55,164 bases of DNA. Origin: Eubacteriales Family XIII. Incertae Sedis bacterium (lineage in GTDB: Bacteria > Bacillota > Clostridia > Peptostreptococcales > Anaerovoracaceae). How positions within the stretch are numbered: the first letter of the stretch is position 1; each line of letters opens with the position of its first letter. The stretch is from assembly GCA_031266025.1 (NCBI GenBank), contig JAISBV010000028.1, positions 1 to 55,164 of the forward strand. The letters are read 5' to 3'. The translations under genes were made by a program, and so were the position numbers. Of the stretch, positions 1 to 7,787 are shown piece by piece. The notes under the pieces are model-generated. The model was not told the DNA's origin. It searched no databases and saw only the letters and a program-made list of their open reading frames with translations.

Positions 1-33
1 GCGGACGCGGACGCGACAAGAACCGCGTGAACG

Positions 34-714
34 TCAAATCAGATTATCCTGCCTCATGCTTACATAGTTTCCGTCGCCTATGACTATATGGTCGATCACC
101 TTTATGCCCAAAAGCTCCCCCGCAAGCGCCAAGCGTTTCGTGGCCTCTATATCGGCGTCGCTCGGCTCCGGATTGCCGCTCGGATGGTTGTGCGCAAGAA
201 TGACGGAAGCGGAACCCCGCCTTACTGCGGGCCTGAATACCTCACGCGGGTCGGCGACGGAAGAATTGATGTTTCCTATAGAAACTTCCTCTATTGCCAT
301 AATTTCATTTTTGATATTTAACAGCAGAACCCTGAAACACTCCTGCTTTAAGTGCCGCATGGCTTCTATGAACAATTCCGCCACTTCTTGCGGCGAAGCT
401 ATGCGTATGCGCTTATCTTTCGGGTTCGTGGCGAGTCTCCTGCCAAGTTCGACCGCTGCGGCTATACGGCAGGCTTTCGCGTCGCCGACGCCCGATACGC
501 GCGCCAATTCCTCAAGCGTGCATTCCGACAGATAAGCGATACCGTCCGGCGTCATGGACAGTATACGACCGGCCAAAGCGGTCGCCGACTGCGCCCTTGT
601 TCCCGTTCCGAGCAATACGGCCAAGAGCTCCGAGTTCGAAAGCTTGCCGGCGCCCAAAAGGCGCATCTTCTCTCTCGGACGCTCAAGTTCCGGCATTTCC
701 TTGATCAAAGTCAT
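34..714 (-). CDS. radC: RadC family JAB/JAMM-domain protein
   Basis: RadC-family protein of 226 residues. The N-terminal part carries the usual ERPRE motif (residues 11-15) and a helix-hairpin-helix-like stretch (VSGVGDAKA, about 73-81). The C-terminal JAB domain shows the metal-binding pattern H175-x-H177-x10-D188 inside AHNHPSG. The frame is open further upstream, but I place the start at 714 because the family begins at this point and an AAAGGGGA ribosome site precedes it. The family is named for DNA repair, but its biochemical role is unsettled; the JAB fold suggests a metal-dependent hydrolase. It lies downstream of the Nudix gene with a 131-bp gap, so it may have its own promoter. Confidence 0.93.
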   Translation of the reverse strand: MTLIKEMPELERPREKMRLLGAGKLSNSELLAVLLGTGTRAQSATALAGRILSMTPDGIAYLSECTLEELARVSGVGDAKACRIAAAVELGRRLATNPKDKRIRIASPQEVAELFIEAMRHLKQECFRVLLLNIKNEIMAIEEVSIGNINSSVADPREVFRPAVRRGSASVILAHNHPSGNPEPSDADIEATKRLALAGELLGIKVIDHIVIGDGNYVSMRQDNLI

Positions 715-733
715 ATATTCCCCTTTCTCGGCC

Positions 734-754
734 GTTTTTTGCACAGCAAAAAAC
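734..754 (-). promoter_or_regulatory. Perfect 9-bp dyad just upstream of radC
   Basis: GTTTTTTGC and GCAAAAAAC form a perfect inverted repeat with a 3-base centre, ending 20 bases before the radC start. A weak candidate promoter (TTTACC, 16-base spacer, TATAGC) lies immediately upstream on the same strand. The dyad could be an operator or a small RNA hairpin in the leader; no known regulator site was recognised. Confidence 0.35.
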
Positions 755-845
755 ACGCGGGCTATATGGCTTTGACGCATTCGGTAAAATAGGCTTGTCC
801 TCATTCGATACTGTGTACCGGATTATTTTATCACCTTATATGATG

Positions 846-1484
846 TTATTCAAACGAATTTTTTAATATGTCTATAAGACGCAGCGTAATGCGGCCTGTA
901 AGCCCCCATATTACGCGGCCTTCGTAATTGTAAATGGGGACGGTCGCGCTGCCTGTGCGCCATTTGTAGGCGCCTTTCGGCTGTATTCTGTCATACGGAA
1001 AATCGACGCCTATATTGGGCAACAGTTCATAATTGTATATCTCAGGCTCGTTTTCCATAAAGAATGAAATCGGTACGGTAAATACTTCCTGCACCTCCGC
1101 GCGATTTATGGTACCGGCAAAATCCGCGTCCGCTATAGACGCCAAAAACGCGTACATCGTAAAATTGCTGTAGCTGTGTATATAATCAAGCTCACCGACG
1201 ACGTCTATACTCTCACGGGGAACGCCAAGCTCTTCCATCGTTTCGCGAACCGCGCAGTCGAGCGGCGTTTCGCCGAGCTCAACCTTTCCACCCGGAAAAC
1301 CAACTTCACCGGGCTGCCTTCGCAGGGTTTCCGAACGCAGTTGGTACAGCAGATGCAGCTCGCCGTTTCGCTCGACGAGCGGAACAAGTACTGAAAAATA
1401 CCTGTATCTGTCAAGCGGTTCGGGCGTCCTGCCGTCAAGCGCTCTCCGAAAATCCCGCAGTGTAACAGTCGTAAGCTTTTTCAT
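846..1484 (-). CDS. Nudix hydrolase, CoA-pyrophosphatase-like
   Basis: Hydrolase of 212 residues with a complete Nudix box (GX5EX7REUXEEXGU): G66, E72, R80, E81, E84, E85 and G87 are all present. The segment before it, LRRQPGEVGFPGG (residues 54-66), resembles the signature of the CoA diphosphatase subgroup, which cleaves coenzyme A to 4'-phosphopantetheine and 3',5'-ADP. The substrate is therefore inferred, not proven. It starts 3 bases after the stop of the HAD phosphatase gene and is probably translated from the same transcript. Confidence 0.88.
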   Translation of the reverse strand: MKKLTTVTLRDFRRALDGRTPEPLDRYRYFSVLVPLVERNGELHLLYQLRSETLRRQPGEVGFPGGKVELGETPLDCAVRETMEELGVPRESIDVVGELDYIHSYSNFTMYAFLASIADADFAGTINRAEVQEVFTVPISFFMENEPEIYNYELLPNIGVDFPYDRIQPKGAYKWRTGSATVPIYNYEGRVIWGLTGRITLRLIDILKNSFE

Positions 1485-1487
1485 AAA

Positions 1488-2231
1488 TTACCGTTCATAA
1501 CGCTTTAGCAGATTTTTTCCGATAGCCGCTATTACGCGCGGCGTATCCGCAAGGTCGTCAAACAAATATTCCGGCGTCTCGGCGGACAGCGTTTCCGCAG
1601 AAGTCCACCCTGTCGCGACGGCGATATGCCGCGCGCCTATGCGTTTCGCGGAACGTATATCATAGACGCTGTCCCCTATGACGACGACGTCGCTCGGACG
1701 AAAAGGTCTGCCGAATCGCGTCTCGGCTGCGCTTATCACAGCTGCGGCCGCGTCCCATTTCTCACCCGGCGCGTCTCCGAATCCGCCGCAAAACGACTCG
1801 TCGAAATATGCCCAAAGACCGACGGAACGCAGCTTGGTCTCCGCGCCCGCGCGCAGATTGCTCGTCAGCAGAAGATTGGCAAGGCCCGCGCCGCGCGCGT
1901 ATTCGAGCAGATCGACGACCCCGGGCATAACGCGTTTGTGCTCGTTTCGGTCTAATATGCGCGCAAGGTTTGCGATATATGCGGTTTCAAGCGCGGCAGG
2001 ATCGAATTTTTCTATTCCGCACTCCGCCGCTATGCGGCGTATGACGGCGAAGTCCTGCGCGCCGCCAACGCCGGCTCCCAAAAATGCGTCCGGTATGCCG
2101 TACAGCTCGAAAAAAGCTCTGTTCATCGCCTCGGTTCCGTCGCCGCCGCACGACATGAGCGTACCGTCTATATCCCAAAAAATCAACATCCGCCCGGGCG
2201 TTTTATCAGCCGGCGGCAAGATCCGCTTCAT
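1488..2231 (-). CDS. HAD-superfamily phosphatase
   Basis: Haloacid-dehalogenase family hydrolase of up to 247 residues. Motif I is DIDGT (nucleophile D20 and acid D22), motif II is LLTSN, and motif IV is GDSVYD in the C-terminal third. The size and helical cap fit small-molecule phosphatases such as phosphoglycolate phosphatase or beta-phosphoglucomutase; the substrate is unknown. The start at 2231 overlaps the preceding P-loop gene by 26 bases. An internal ATG at 2189, just before the catalytic motif, is the other possible start but has no clear ribosome site. Confidence 0.85.
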   Translation of the reverse strand: MKRILPPADKTPGRMLIFWDIDGTLMSCGGDGTEAMNRAFFELYGIPDAFLGAGVGGAQDFAVIRRIAAECGIEKFDPAALETAYIANLARILDRNEHKRVMPGVVDLLEYARGAGLANLLLTSNLRAGAETKLRSVGLWAYFDESFCGGFGDAPGEKWDAAAAVISAAETRFGRPFRPSDVVVIGDSVYDIRSAKRIGARHIAVATGWTSAETLSAETPEYLFDDLADTPRVIAAIGKNLLKRYER

Positions 2232-2646
2232 TCAGCACCGTAAAATTCCGGACGGCGTCGCCAAGCTCTTCGGGCCGAGCGCTCAGGCTGACGATAAATT
2301 CCAACTCGTATTTCTCGGCCATATTCGCCAATCTGTCCAAAAATTCGGGCATATCCTCAGTGCTGACGTCAGCGTGCTTTAATATGCTGTCGATGAATAT
2401 AGCCTCTATATCGTGATCCGAGCTGATTATCCCGAAAATAAAACCGATGTACTCATCGCTGTTTGTAATCTCCTCGTAGTCTTCCATGCAAACCACGCGG
2501 ATCTTATACTTCAAATCATACATCAGTCTGTGATTTTTATTGATGAATACAATGCTGCCATCGCTCTTTTCGACGCGATCATTGGCAAGCGCGATCATCT
2601 TTTTCGTCTTACCGGTGCCCTTTTGGCCGACAATCAATTTAACCAT
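2206..2646 (-). CDS. Small P-loop ATP-binding protein, function unknown
   Basis: Protein of 146 residues with a Walker A motif GQKGTGKT at residues 7-14 and a hydrophobic strand ending in acidic residues (IEAIFID) that could be Walker B. It has no other recognised domain; short proteins of this kind occur in Clostridia and are usually left as ATP-binding or PilT-like hypotheticals. The ATG at 2646 is preferred over the GTG at 2655 because an AGGTG ribosome site sits 6 bases before it. It is the first gene of a group with the HAD phosphatase and Nudix hydrolase and follows a strong promoter. Function is not assigned. Confidence 0.75.
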   Translation of the reverse strand: MVKLIVGQKGTGKTKKMIALANDRVEKSDGSIVFINKNHRLMYDLKYKIRVVCMEDYEEITNSDEYIGFIFGIISSDHDIEAIFIDSILKHADVSTEDMPEFLDRLANMAEKYELEFIVSLSARPEELGDAVRNFTVLNEADLAAG

Positions 2647-2693
2647 GCGAATCACCTACCTTTCAGCTCAGCGCGCTAATAACCTTCTGTCTT

Positions 2694-2722
2694 ATTATAC
2701 ACCGGATAGACAGGGCGTTCAA
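2694..2722 (-). promoter_or_regulatory. Sigma-A-type promoter for the P-loop/HAD/Nudix genes
   Basis: On the minus strand, TTGAAC (-35, 2717-2722) and TATAAT (-10, 2694-2699) are separated by exactly 17 bases. Transcription would start near 2687, about 40 bases before the P-loop gene start. Confidence 0.75.
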
Positions 2723-2791
2723 TAAGCCTATGATAATATCATAAAAATATTACATTGGGTTACTCTTCACAGATACGCCGGCCGAGGTCTG

Positions 2792-3010
2792 TCAATCCCA
2801 ACGCCTGTATTCATCAAGAAGTATGTTGTATTTTATTATTTTCTTGTAAAGGCAACTGCGCGATACATTCATTTTTTGCGCAACGCTTTTTACATGACCG
2901 TGTTCCTCTCGGAACAGACCGATAATCCTCTCGCGTTCGCGTATCTCCGGGGGAAGCGACGCTTCCGCCCGTATCTCCGATTGATCCGCGCCCGAAGCCG
3001 GAACAGATTT
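2792..3010 (-). pseudogene. 5'-truncated fragment of a regulator with Fis-type HTH
   Basis: A reading frame without any plausible start encodes about 73 residues ending at the stop codon 2792-2794. Its last 50 residues form a clear Fis-type helix-turn-helix with an acidic/basic lead (REREERII-like, read as RERERIIGLFREE), then VKSVAQKMNVSRSCLYKKI and YNILLDEYRRWD. This is the kind of C-terminal DNA-binding domain found in sigma-54-type and related activators. The rest of the gene is missing at the side facing the phosphonate island, so it looks like a gene cut when foreign DNA arrived. What it regulated cannot be told. Confidence 0.6.
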
Positions 3011-3030
3011 TGTAACTAAACAGGTTCTAT

Positions 3031-3052
3031 ACCCCGTGGCTTGCCGCGGGGT
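3031..3052 (+). repeat. GC-rich REP-like hairpin with T-rich tail
   Basis: ACCCCGTGG and CCGCGGGGT (one mismatch) flank the tetraloop CTTG, and CGTTTATTT follows. Hairpins of the form CCCCG-n-GCTTGC-n-CGGGG with this tail are common dispersed repeats in bacterial genomes. It could also end transcription on the plus strand. Confidence 0.5.
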
Positions 3053-3073
3053 CGTTTATTTCTGTAACGGATA

Positions 3074-3139
3074 TTTCACGCCGCCGTATATAATCCTCGA
3101 CTTCTTCGACTACTCCTTGTGTTCCCGTAAAATGAAATC
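3074..3139 (-). pseudogene. 3' remnant of a DUF3791 gene (left copy of direct repeat)
   Basis: Positions 3074-3110 are identical over 37 bases to 13421-13457 inside the intact DUF3791 gene, and weaker similarity continues to about 3139. Read on the minus strand it gives the family's C-terminus (FHFTGTQG, then VEEVEDYIRRRE) before running past the normal stop. The remainder of the gene is absent. Together with the intact gene it forms a direct repeat bracketing the phosphonate genes. Confidence 0.85.
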
Positions 3140-3306
3140 GAAAAATCAAAAAATTTTCAGGCAAGATTGGATTTGGGCTGATGAGCGCTTTGCATATATT
3201 TTACGCGAAGACGCTTTTAGAATTTACATTGAATCGGTACACTGAATTATGTTGCAACCGGCGCGGTGTCGTTTATTTGGAGCAATATCTTTTTGGAGGA
3301 GTATTT

Positions 3307-4116
3307 ATGAACAAGATTCTCTCTGTAAAAAACTTAACCAAGCGGTATCGTAATGGCATTACGGCCTTGTCAAACGTCAGTATGGAGATTGAACACGGTG
3401 AATTTGTCGCGATTATCGGCTCGTCCGGTTCGGGGAAGTCTACATTGCTTAGGTGCATCAACCGGCTCATACAGCCTACCGAAGGCAGCGTCGAATTCGA
3501 CGGTTCCGATATTTGCAAGCTCTCTTCCGCCGAGCTTAAAAAAATTCGTCGAAAAATCGGAATGATATTTCAACACCATAATCTCGTCAACTCCCTTACC
3601 GTGATACAGAACGTTTTGCACGGCAGACTGGGATACATGAGGACAATCCCCGCTGTACTTGGCCTTTACAGCGATTCGGACAGGCGGAAGGCCTTGGATT
3701 TACTTGAACAAACAGGATTGAATTCGTTTGTGACTCAACGCGCCGGCGAGTTGAGCGGCGGGCAGCAGCAACGCGTTGGAATTTTGCGCGCGCTGATGCA
3801 AAATCCCATGCTCATGCTCTGTGACGAGCCGATCGCCTCTCTTGATCCCCACAGCGCAAAACTTGTGATGGGTTTGATTAAACAGCTGACGGTTGAACGG
3901 GGAATCACCTGCATTGTCAACCTCCATCAGGTGGAAGCGGCTGTGCGCTACGCAACGAGAATTATCGGCCTTGATCATGGCAATATCGTATTTGACGACA
4001 CTCCCGACAAACTGACCGATGATATAATCCGGAAGATTTACGGCGGAAATCCACACGATTTGATCATCGGAGGGAAAATGCATGAAGGAACCGAAGCTCA
4101 AGAGCTTGTGTCGTAA
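3307..4116 (+). CDS. phnC: Phosphonate ABC transporter, ATP-binding subunit
   Basis: ATPase of the phosphonate importer, 269 residues, at the cytoplasmic face of the membrane. It has Walker A GSSGSGKST (38-46), signature LSGGQQQR (149-156), Walker B LMLCDEP (169-175) and the H-loop histidine 207. The frame is open from 3181, but the ATG at 3307 is preceded by TTTGGAGGAG and matches the family N-terminus. It is the first gene of the island and overlaps phnE by 35 bases. Confidence 0.95.
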   Translation: MNKILSVKNLTKRYRNGITALSNVSMEIEHGEFVAIIGSSGSGKSTLLRCINRLIQPTEGSVEFDGSDICKLSSAELKKIRRKIGMIFQHHNLVNSLTVIQNVLHGRLGYMRTIPAVLGLYSDSDRRKALDLLEQTGLNSFVTQRAGELSGGQQQRVGILRALMQNPMLMLCDEPIASLDPHSAKLVMGLIKQLTVERGITCIVNLHQVEAAVRYATRIIGLDHGNIVFDDTPDKLTDDIIRKIYGGNPHDLIIGGKMHEGTEAQELVS

Positions 4117-4870
4117 GTTTAAAAAACGGATTGTCTTGCTCGCCGTCATTGTTATCGTGGGCGGAGCGACTTGGTTCGCGCGTTTCAATCCATTGGCCAT
4201 ATTCTTTGAAATGGATACCTTTATATCGTTCTTCATAAAGGACTTTTTCCCGCCTCAATTTGTTTTTCAAGCGGAGAATATACGGGCGCTGTTTGTAACG
4301 GTGGCCATGGCTTTCGCGGCTTCAATGACAGCCTTTCTCATTGCGGGGTTTCTGTCGTTTTTGGGTTCGGACACAACCTCTCCCTCCCTAATCTTGGCAA
4401 GAGGAATCAGGGCCGTCGCCTCTGTATTTCGGAATGTTCCGACTCTGGTATGGGCATTTATTTTGTTCATGTCATTTGGGATCGGTGAAACGATAGGGTT
4501 TCTCGCGCTTTTGATTTCATCTCTTGGATTTTTGACGCGCGCGTTTATTGAAACGCTTGACGCCGCCGCGCCGGAAATCCGCGAGGCTGCCGTTGCTACC
4601 GGGGCGACTTACTGGAAAAGAGTATTTTGTTTTATTCTTCCGGATATTATTCCCGGTTATATCTCTTGGCTCCTGTATAATGTCGAGCTTAATATTAGGT
4701 CGTCCTCCATCGTAGGGATGGTCGGCGGCGGCGGAATCGGTCTTGTTTTGTTTTCTTACATAAAAATGTACCGATACGGCAAAGCGGCCGGAATCATTAT
4801 CCAAATAGCTCTGTTGGTCATTGCGTTTGAATGCGTCACAAAAAATATCAGAAAGCGAATCTTATCATGA
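4082..4870 (+). CDS. phnE: Phosphonate ABC transporter permease (first PhnE)
   Basis: Membrane permease of 262 residues with about six hydrophobic segments. The EAA-loop sequence (EIREAAVATGA, about residues 165-175) couples it to PhnC. A GGAGG site 8 bases upstream supports the ATG at 4082, so the gene overlaps phnC by 35 bases. It is followed by a second, diverged permease, and the two probably form a heterodimeric channel. Confidence 0.93.
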   Translation: MKEPKLKSLCRKFKKRIVLLAVIVIVGGATWFARFNPLAIFFEMDTFISFFIKDFFPPQFVFQAENIRALFVTVAMAFAASMTAFLIAGFLSFLGSDTTSPSLILARGIRAVASVFRNVPTLVWAFILFMSFGIGETIGFLALLISSLGFLTRAFIETLDAAAPEIREAAVATGATYWKRVFCFILPDIIPGYISWLLYNVELNIRSSSIVGMVGGGGIGLVLFSYIKMYRYGKAAGIIIQIALLVIAFECVTKNIRKRILS

Positions 4871-5682
4871 CTGTAAAGCATGAGGGCGCACGCGTCGAGA
4901 GACGCACAAAAATCCAAATTAACAATCCTTCAAGTTTTCGTAACGTCAAGTTGTTCTTTTTGGGATTTTTCCTGCTGTCGTTTGCATCCCTCCTGTTTCT
5001 TGAGCTTGACCTCGCTAAGGTCGCGGCGCGCTTGCCGAAAATGGGAAATGTCCTTTCAAGGTTGGCAATCCTTAGCTTTGATAAGTTGGATATTCTCCTG
5101 AAAGCGACCGCAGAGTCGGTTTCCGTGACTGTACTGTCCGTGTTTTACAGCATTGTTCCATCCATGATACTCGGCGCGTTTATGGCTTCCAATATAATCG
5201 GAAGCAGGGCGGCGCGTGCGGTAATATCTTGGATATGCTCCATCATTCGGGCGATTCCCACAACCGTTTGGGTGCTGATTATCCTCGCTTGTCTTGGGTT
5301 TGGCCCTGCGGCCGGCATAATCGGAATGTGCTTCCACACGCTTGCGTTTTTGGCGCGCGCCTTTCAGCAGAGCTTTGAAAATGTACCGGAGGGAAACATT
5401 GAGGCGTTAAAGTCCGGCGGGGCAAGCCGCGTTAGAATATTTTTTCAAGCGATATTACCCGGCGCGCTTTCCAATATGATATCTTGGTGCGCGATTCGCT
5501 TTGAGAGCAATTTTTCCGAGTCCACGATTCTCGGCATGGTTGGAGCGGGCGGGGTCGGCTACACGGTTATGGCCTGTATGAACGGCTACGAATACGGCCG
5601 CGCGGGTACGGCGGTTCTTGTAATCCTGTTGCTGAGTTTCGGTTTGGAAGCCTTGTCAATTAGGCTCAAAAAAAATATTTAG
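4867..5682 (+). CDS. phnE: Phosphonate ABC transporter permease (second PhnE)
   Basis: Second permease, 271 residues from the ATG at 4867. The ATG overlaps the stop of the first permease as ATGA, which suggests translational coupling; an upstream ATG at 4831 would give a longer overlap. It has a basic, polar N-terminus, then about six membrane segments and an EAA-like loop (NIEALKSGGA). Pairs of unequal PhnE proteins are common in Gram-positive phosphonate loci. Confidence 0.93.
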   Translation: MTVKHEGARVERRTKIQINNPSSFRNVKLFFLGFFLLSFASLLFLELDLAKVAARLPKMGNVLSRLAILSFDKLDILLKATAESVSVTVLSVFYSIVPSMILGAFMASNIIGSRAARAVISWICSIIRAIPTTVWVLIILACLGFGPAAGIIGMCFHTLAFLARAFQQSFENVPEGNIEALKSGGASRVRIFFQAILPGALSNMISWCAIRFESNFSESTILGMVGAGGVGYTVMACMNGYEYGRAGTAVLVILLLSFGLEALSIRLKKNI

Positions 5683-5691
5683 GAGAAAAGT

Positions 5692-6132
5692 ATGCTGGAA
5701 AGAAAACGCATGAGTAAAATCCTTTTTCATATGCCCAAACAGTCGCTGTTATGTATTGCCGATGAAATCAAGGGGCGCTATCCCGTGCGATTGGTCAAAG
5801 ACATTGAAAGAATATTGATCATGGCCAATATTGAGGAAGGGCTCAGGTCGACGAAATTTCACCTCGGTGAAGTGCTTGCCACAGAGGCGCTTGTGGAAAT
5901 GAACGGATATAGGGGCTCTGCGGTATTCATGGGCGACGACGAGGAAAAAACATTGGCCGCCGCCATCATCGATTGCGGCTTTAACGCGGGAATTGAGGAA
6001 TTGGCGTTGATCGAAGAGCGGTTGATCACCCTTGAGGCTGAGTATGAAAAGCGGATGCGGGCTCAGGCGGCCTTGATTGAGCGTTCAAAGGTGGACTTTT
6101 CAAGGATGAGCGGAGGTGGATCAAATGCTTAA
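5692..6132 (+). CDS. phnG: C-P lyase core subunit PhnG
   Basis: PhnG, 146 residues, one of the four subunits (G, H, I, J) of the C-P lyase core complex. With PhnI, PhnH and PhnL it helps make ribose 1-alkylphosphonate 5-triphosphate from ATP and phosphonate. The family motif FHLGEVLATEA (about 59-69) and the later glycine-rich GSAVFMGD are present. AGGAGA precedes the start, 9 bases after the permease stop. The end overlaps phnH. Confidence 0.93.
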   Translation: MLERKRMSKILFHMPKQSLLCIADEIKGRYPVRLVKDIERILIMANIEEGLRSTKFHLGEVLATEALVEMNGYRGSAVFMGDDEEKTLAAAIIDCGFNAGIEELALIEERLITLEAEYEKRMRAQAALIERSKVDFSRMSGGGSNA

Positions 6133-6706
6133 AAAACACAGCTTTGATTTTGTCCGTGATACCGCCTCCGCGTTTCGATTGCTTATGGACTGCTTCGCCA
6201 ATCCGGGTAAGGAAAACCGGCTCGGGCAATATTTCGGAAAATTCGATTCCGAGAATCCCGGGCTTCTTCTTATCGCGGTTATTCTGTTGGACAACGAGGT
6301 ATCGTTTGAAATCGAAGGCGACAAGGATGTCGCGCGTGAAATATCGGAATTGACCGGTTGTGAACGCAAAGAATCCGATAAGGCCGATTACATATTCGTA
6401 TCAGAACCCTTGTCCTCCCGTGAGAAACAAACCTTACTGGAAAGCTGCCGGCACGGCAGCTTTGAAAGTCCGAATGAAAGCGCGACAATCGTTATCGGCT
6501 GCAATTCAGACGAAAGAGAATTGATTTCCCTGAAAAGCCCCTGCTTGAACGAAATGAACCGGGTTTCAGCTCCAAAAGAGGCCGCAGACTGGCTTCGCAA
6601 AATAAGAGACCGTAATTTCGAATATCCGCAAGGTGTGGATATGATCATTATTTCTGAAACCGGCACATGCTTTTGTGTTCCGAGACTGATAAAGGCGGTG
6701 AATTAA
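6125..6706 (+). CDS. phnH: C-P lyase core subunit PhnH
   Basis: PhnH, 193 residues, structural subunit of the C-P lyase core that dimerises at the centre of the complex. The N-terminus (FRLLMDCFANPGK) and the C-terminal PQGVDMIII segment match the family. The ATG at 6125 is chosen over the GTG at 6116 because GGAGGTGG lies 5 bases before it; it overlaps phnG by 8 bases. Confidence 0.92.
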   Translation: MLKKHSFDFVRDTASAFRLLMDCFANPGKENRLGQYFGKFDSENPGLLLIAVILLDNEVSFEIEGDKDVAREISELTGCERKESDKADYIFVSEPLSSREKQTLLESCRHGSFESPNESATIVIGCNSDERELISLKSPCLNEMNRVSAPKEAADWLRKIRDRNFEYPQGVDMIIISETGTCFCVPRLIKAVN

Positions 6707-6707
6707 A

Positions 6708-7787
6708 TTGGCATATGCAGCGGTATCGGGCGGCGAGAACGCCATAAAGGCAAGTATAGAATTAACGCGTTTCTTTCGTAAGGACGAGCCGTGGTTTGAC
6801 CCTTCTCTAATGGACGGCGCCTTGAATCTATTACTGGACAAGGTGATGAGTGAATCGGGGTTCTATAGCGAAAAAACGGCCGCCATCGCGCTCAAGCAAT
6901 GTGAAGGCAGCACGGAGGAAGCAGTTTTTCTTTTGCGGGCATACCGATCCACGCTGTCAAGAAAATATTATTCCAAGCCTTTGGATACGAAGCATATGCG
7001 TGTCATAAGACGTATTTCCGCTGTATTCAAGGACATCCCCGGCGGACAGCGGCTCGGGCCTACCTACGATTACACGCATAGGCTCATTCAACCGGAGACG
7101 CGACCTGCCGCGATTCTCAAATTGGAGGACTGGATCGGCGATGAGTGTTCTCTTACCGAAAACGAGTATCCCAAGGTGGTTGATCTTCTTCGCGATCAAA
7201 ACCTGCTTGAATACAACCCCGACCCAATGCCCGAATATTACGATATTACCAAGCGTCCGTTGGTGTTTCCTTGTTCCCGCAGCGCGCGCTTGCAAGCGTT
7301 GAGCCGCGGAGAGTCCGGCTTCATCATCGGCGTCGCCTATAGCTTTTTGCGGGGGCACACCGTATTCCATCCAAATGTGGGGGAACTGCGCTGTGGATTT
7401 GCCGGAATCCTGATTGAATATGCCGTTGACAAAAATGATGTTTGGTATGTCGGTGAAATATTGCTTACGGAGGTAGACTGTGTCCTCCCCCGTACTGTCG
7501 TCGCGAAAACAGCCGTTGGGGAACAATCCTTGCGCATTGCGACCGGGTATGGCGTCGCCTTCGGTCGCAATGAAACAAAAGCCATAGCCATGAGTATTCT
7601 GGACTGCACGATGGACATGCCCGGAGACGACCCGTGCAACAACAGCGAATTTATCCTGTTAAGCGGGGATACCGTGGAAATGAACGGCTTCGTATCGCAT
7701 CTTAAGCTGCCGCATTATGTCACGTTCCAGTCGAAGCTGGACCGTGTGAGAGAATCTGTAAAGGCATGGAATTCAGATGAATCGTAA
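6708..7787 (+). CDS. phnI: C-P lyase core subunit PhnI
   Basis: PhnI, 359 residues, the nucleosidase subunit that removes adenine from ATP (in the presence of G, H and L) while the phosphonate is attached to ribose. Translation starts at TTG (6708), one base after the phnH stop; the N-terminus AYAAVSGGENAI matches the family and a GGCGGTGA site precedes it. It overlaps phnJ by 11 bases. Confidence 0.94.
   Translation: MAYAAVSGGENAIKASIELTRFFRKDEPWFDPSLMDGALNLLLDKVMSESGFYSEKTAAIALKQCEGSTEEAVFLLRAYRSTLSRKYYSKPLDTKHMRVIRRISAVFKDIPGGQRLGPTYDYTHRLIQPETRPAAILKLEDWIGDECSLTENEYPKVVDLLRDQNLLEYNPDPMPEYYDITKRPLVFPCSRSARLQALSRGESGFIIGVAYSFLRGHTVFHPNVGELRCGFAGILIEYAVDKNDVWYVGEILLTEVDCVLPRTVVAKTAVGEQSLRIATGYGVAFGRNETKAIAMSILDCTMDMPGDDPCNNSEFILLSGDTVEMNGFVSHLKLPHYVTFQSKLDRVRESVKAWNSDES

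Larger units (their letters stand above)
2656..3306. other. Gene-poor scar region left of the phosphonate island
   Basis: No intact gene is seen between the P-loop gene and phnC. The stretch holds the P-loop promoter, the truncated HTH gene, a REP-like hairpin (3031-3052) and a DUF3791 tail (3074-3139). From about 3140 the sequence is AT-rich leader for phnC. A weak candidate promoter is TTTACA at 3223-3228 with an imperfect -10 near 3246; no convincing Pho box was found. Confidence 0.6.

Noticed and set aside
1-33. GCGGAC repeats at the window edge
   Set aside because: Two short copies only; too little sequence to call a repeat array.
3140-3306. Pho box upstream of phnC
   Set aside because: Only one TTTACA-like hexamer was found; the 11-base-spaced series expected of a PhoP site is absent.
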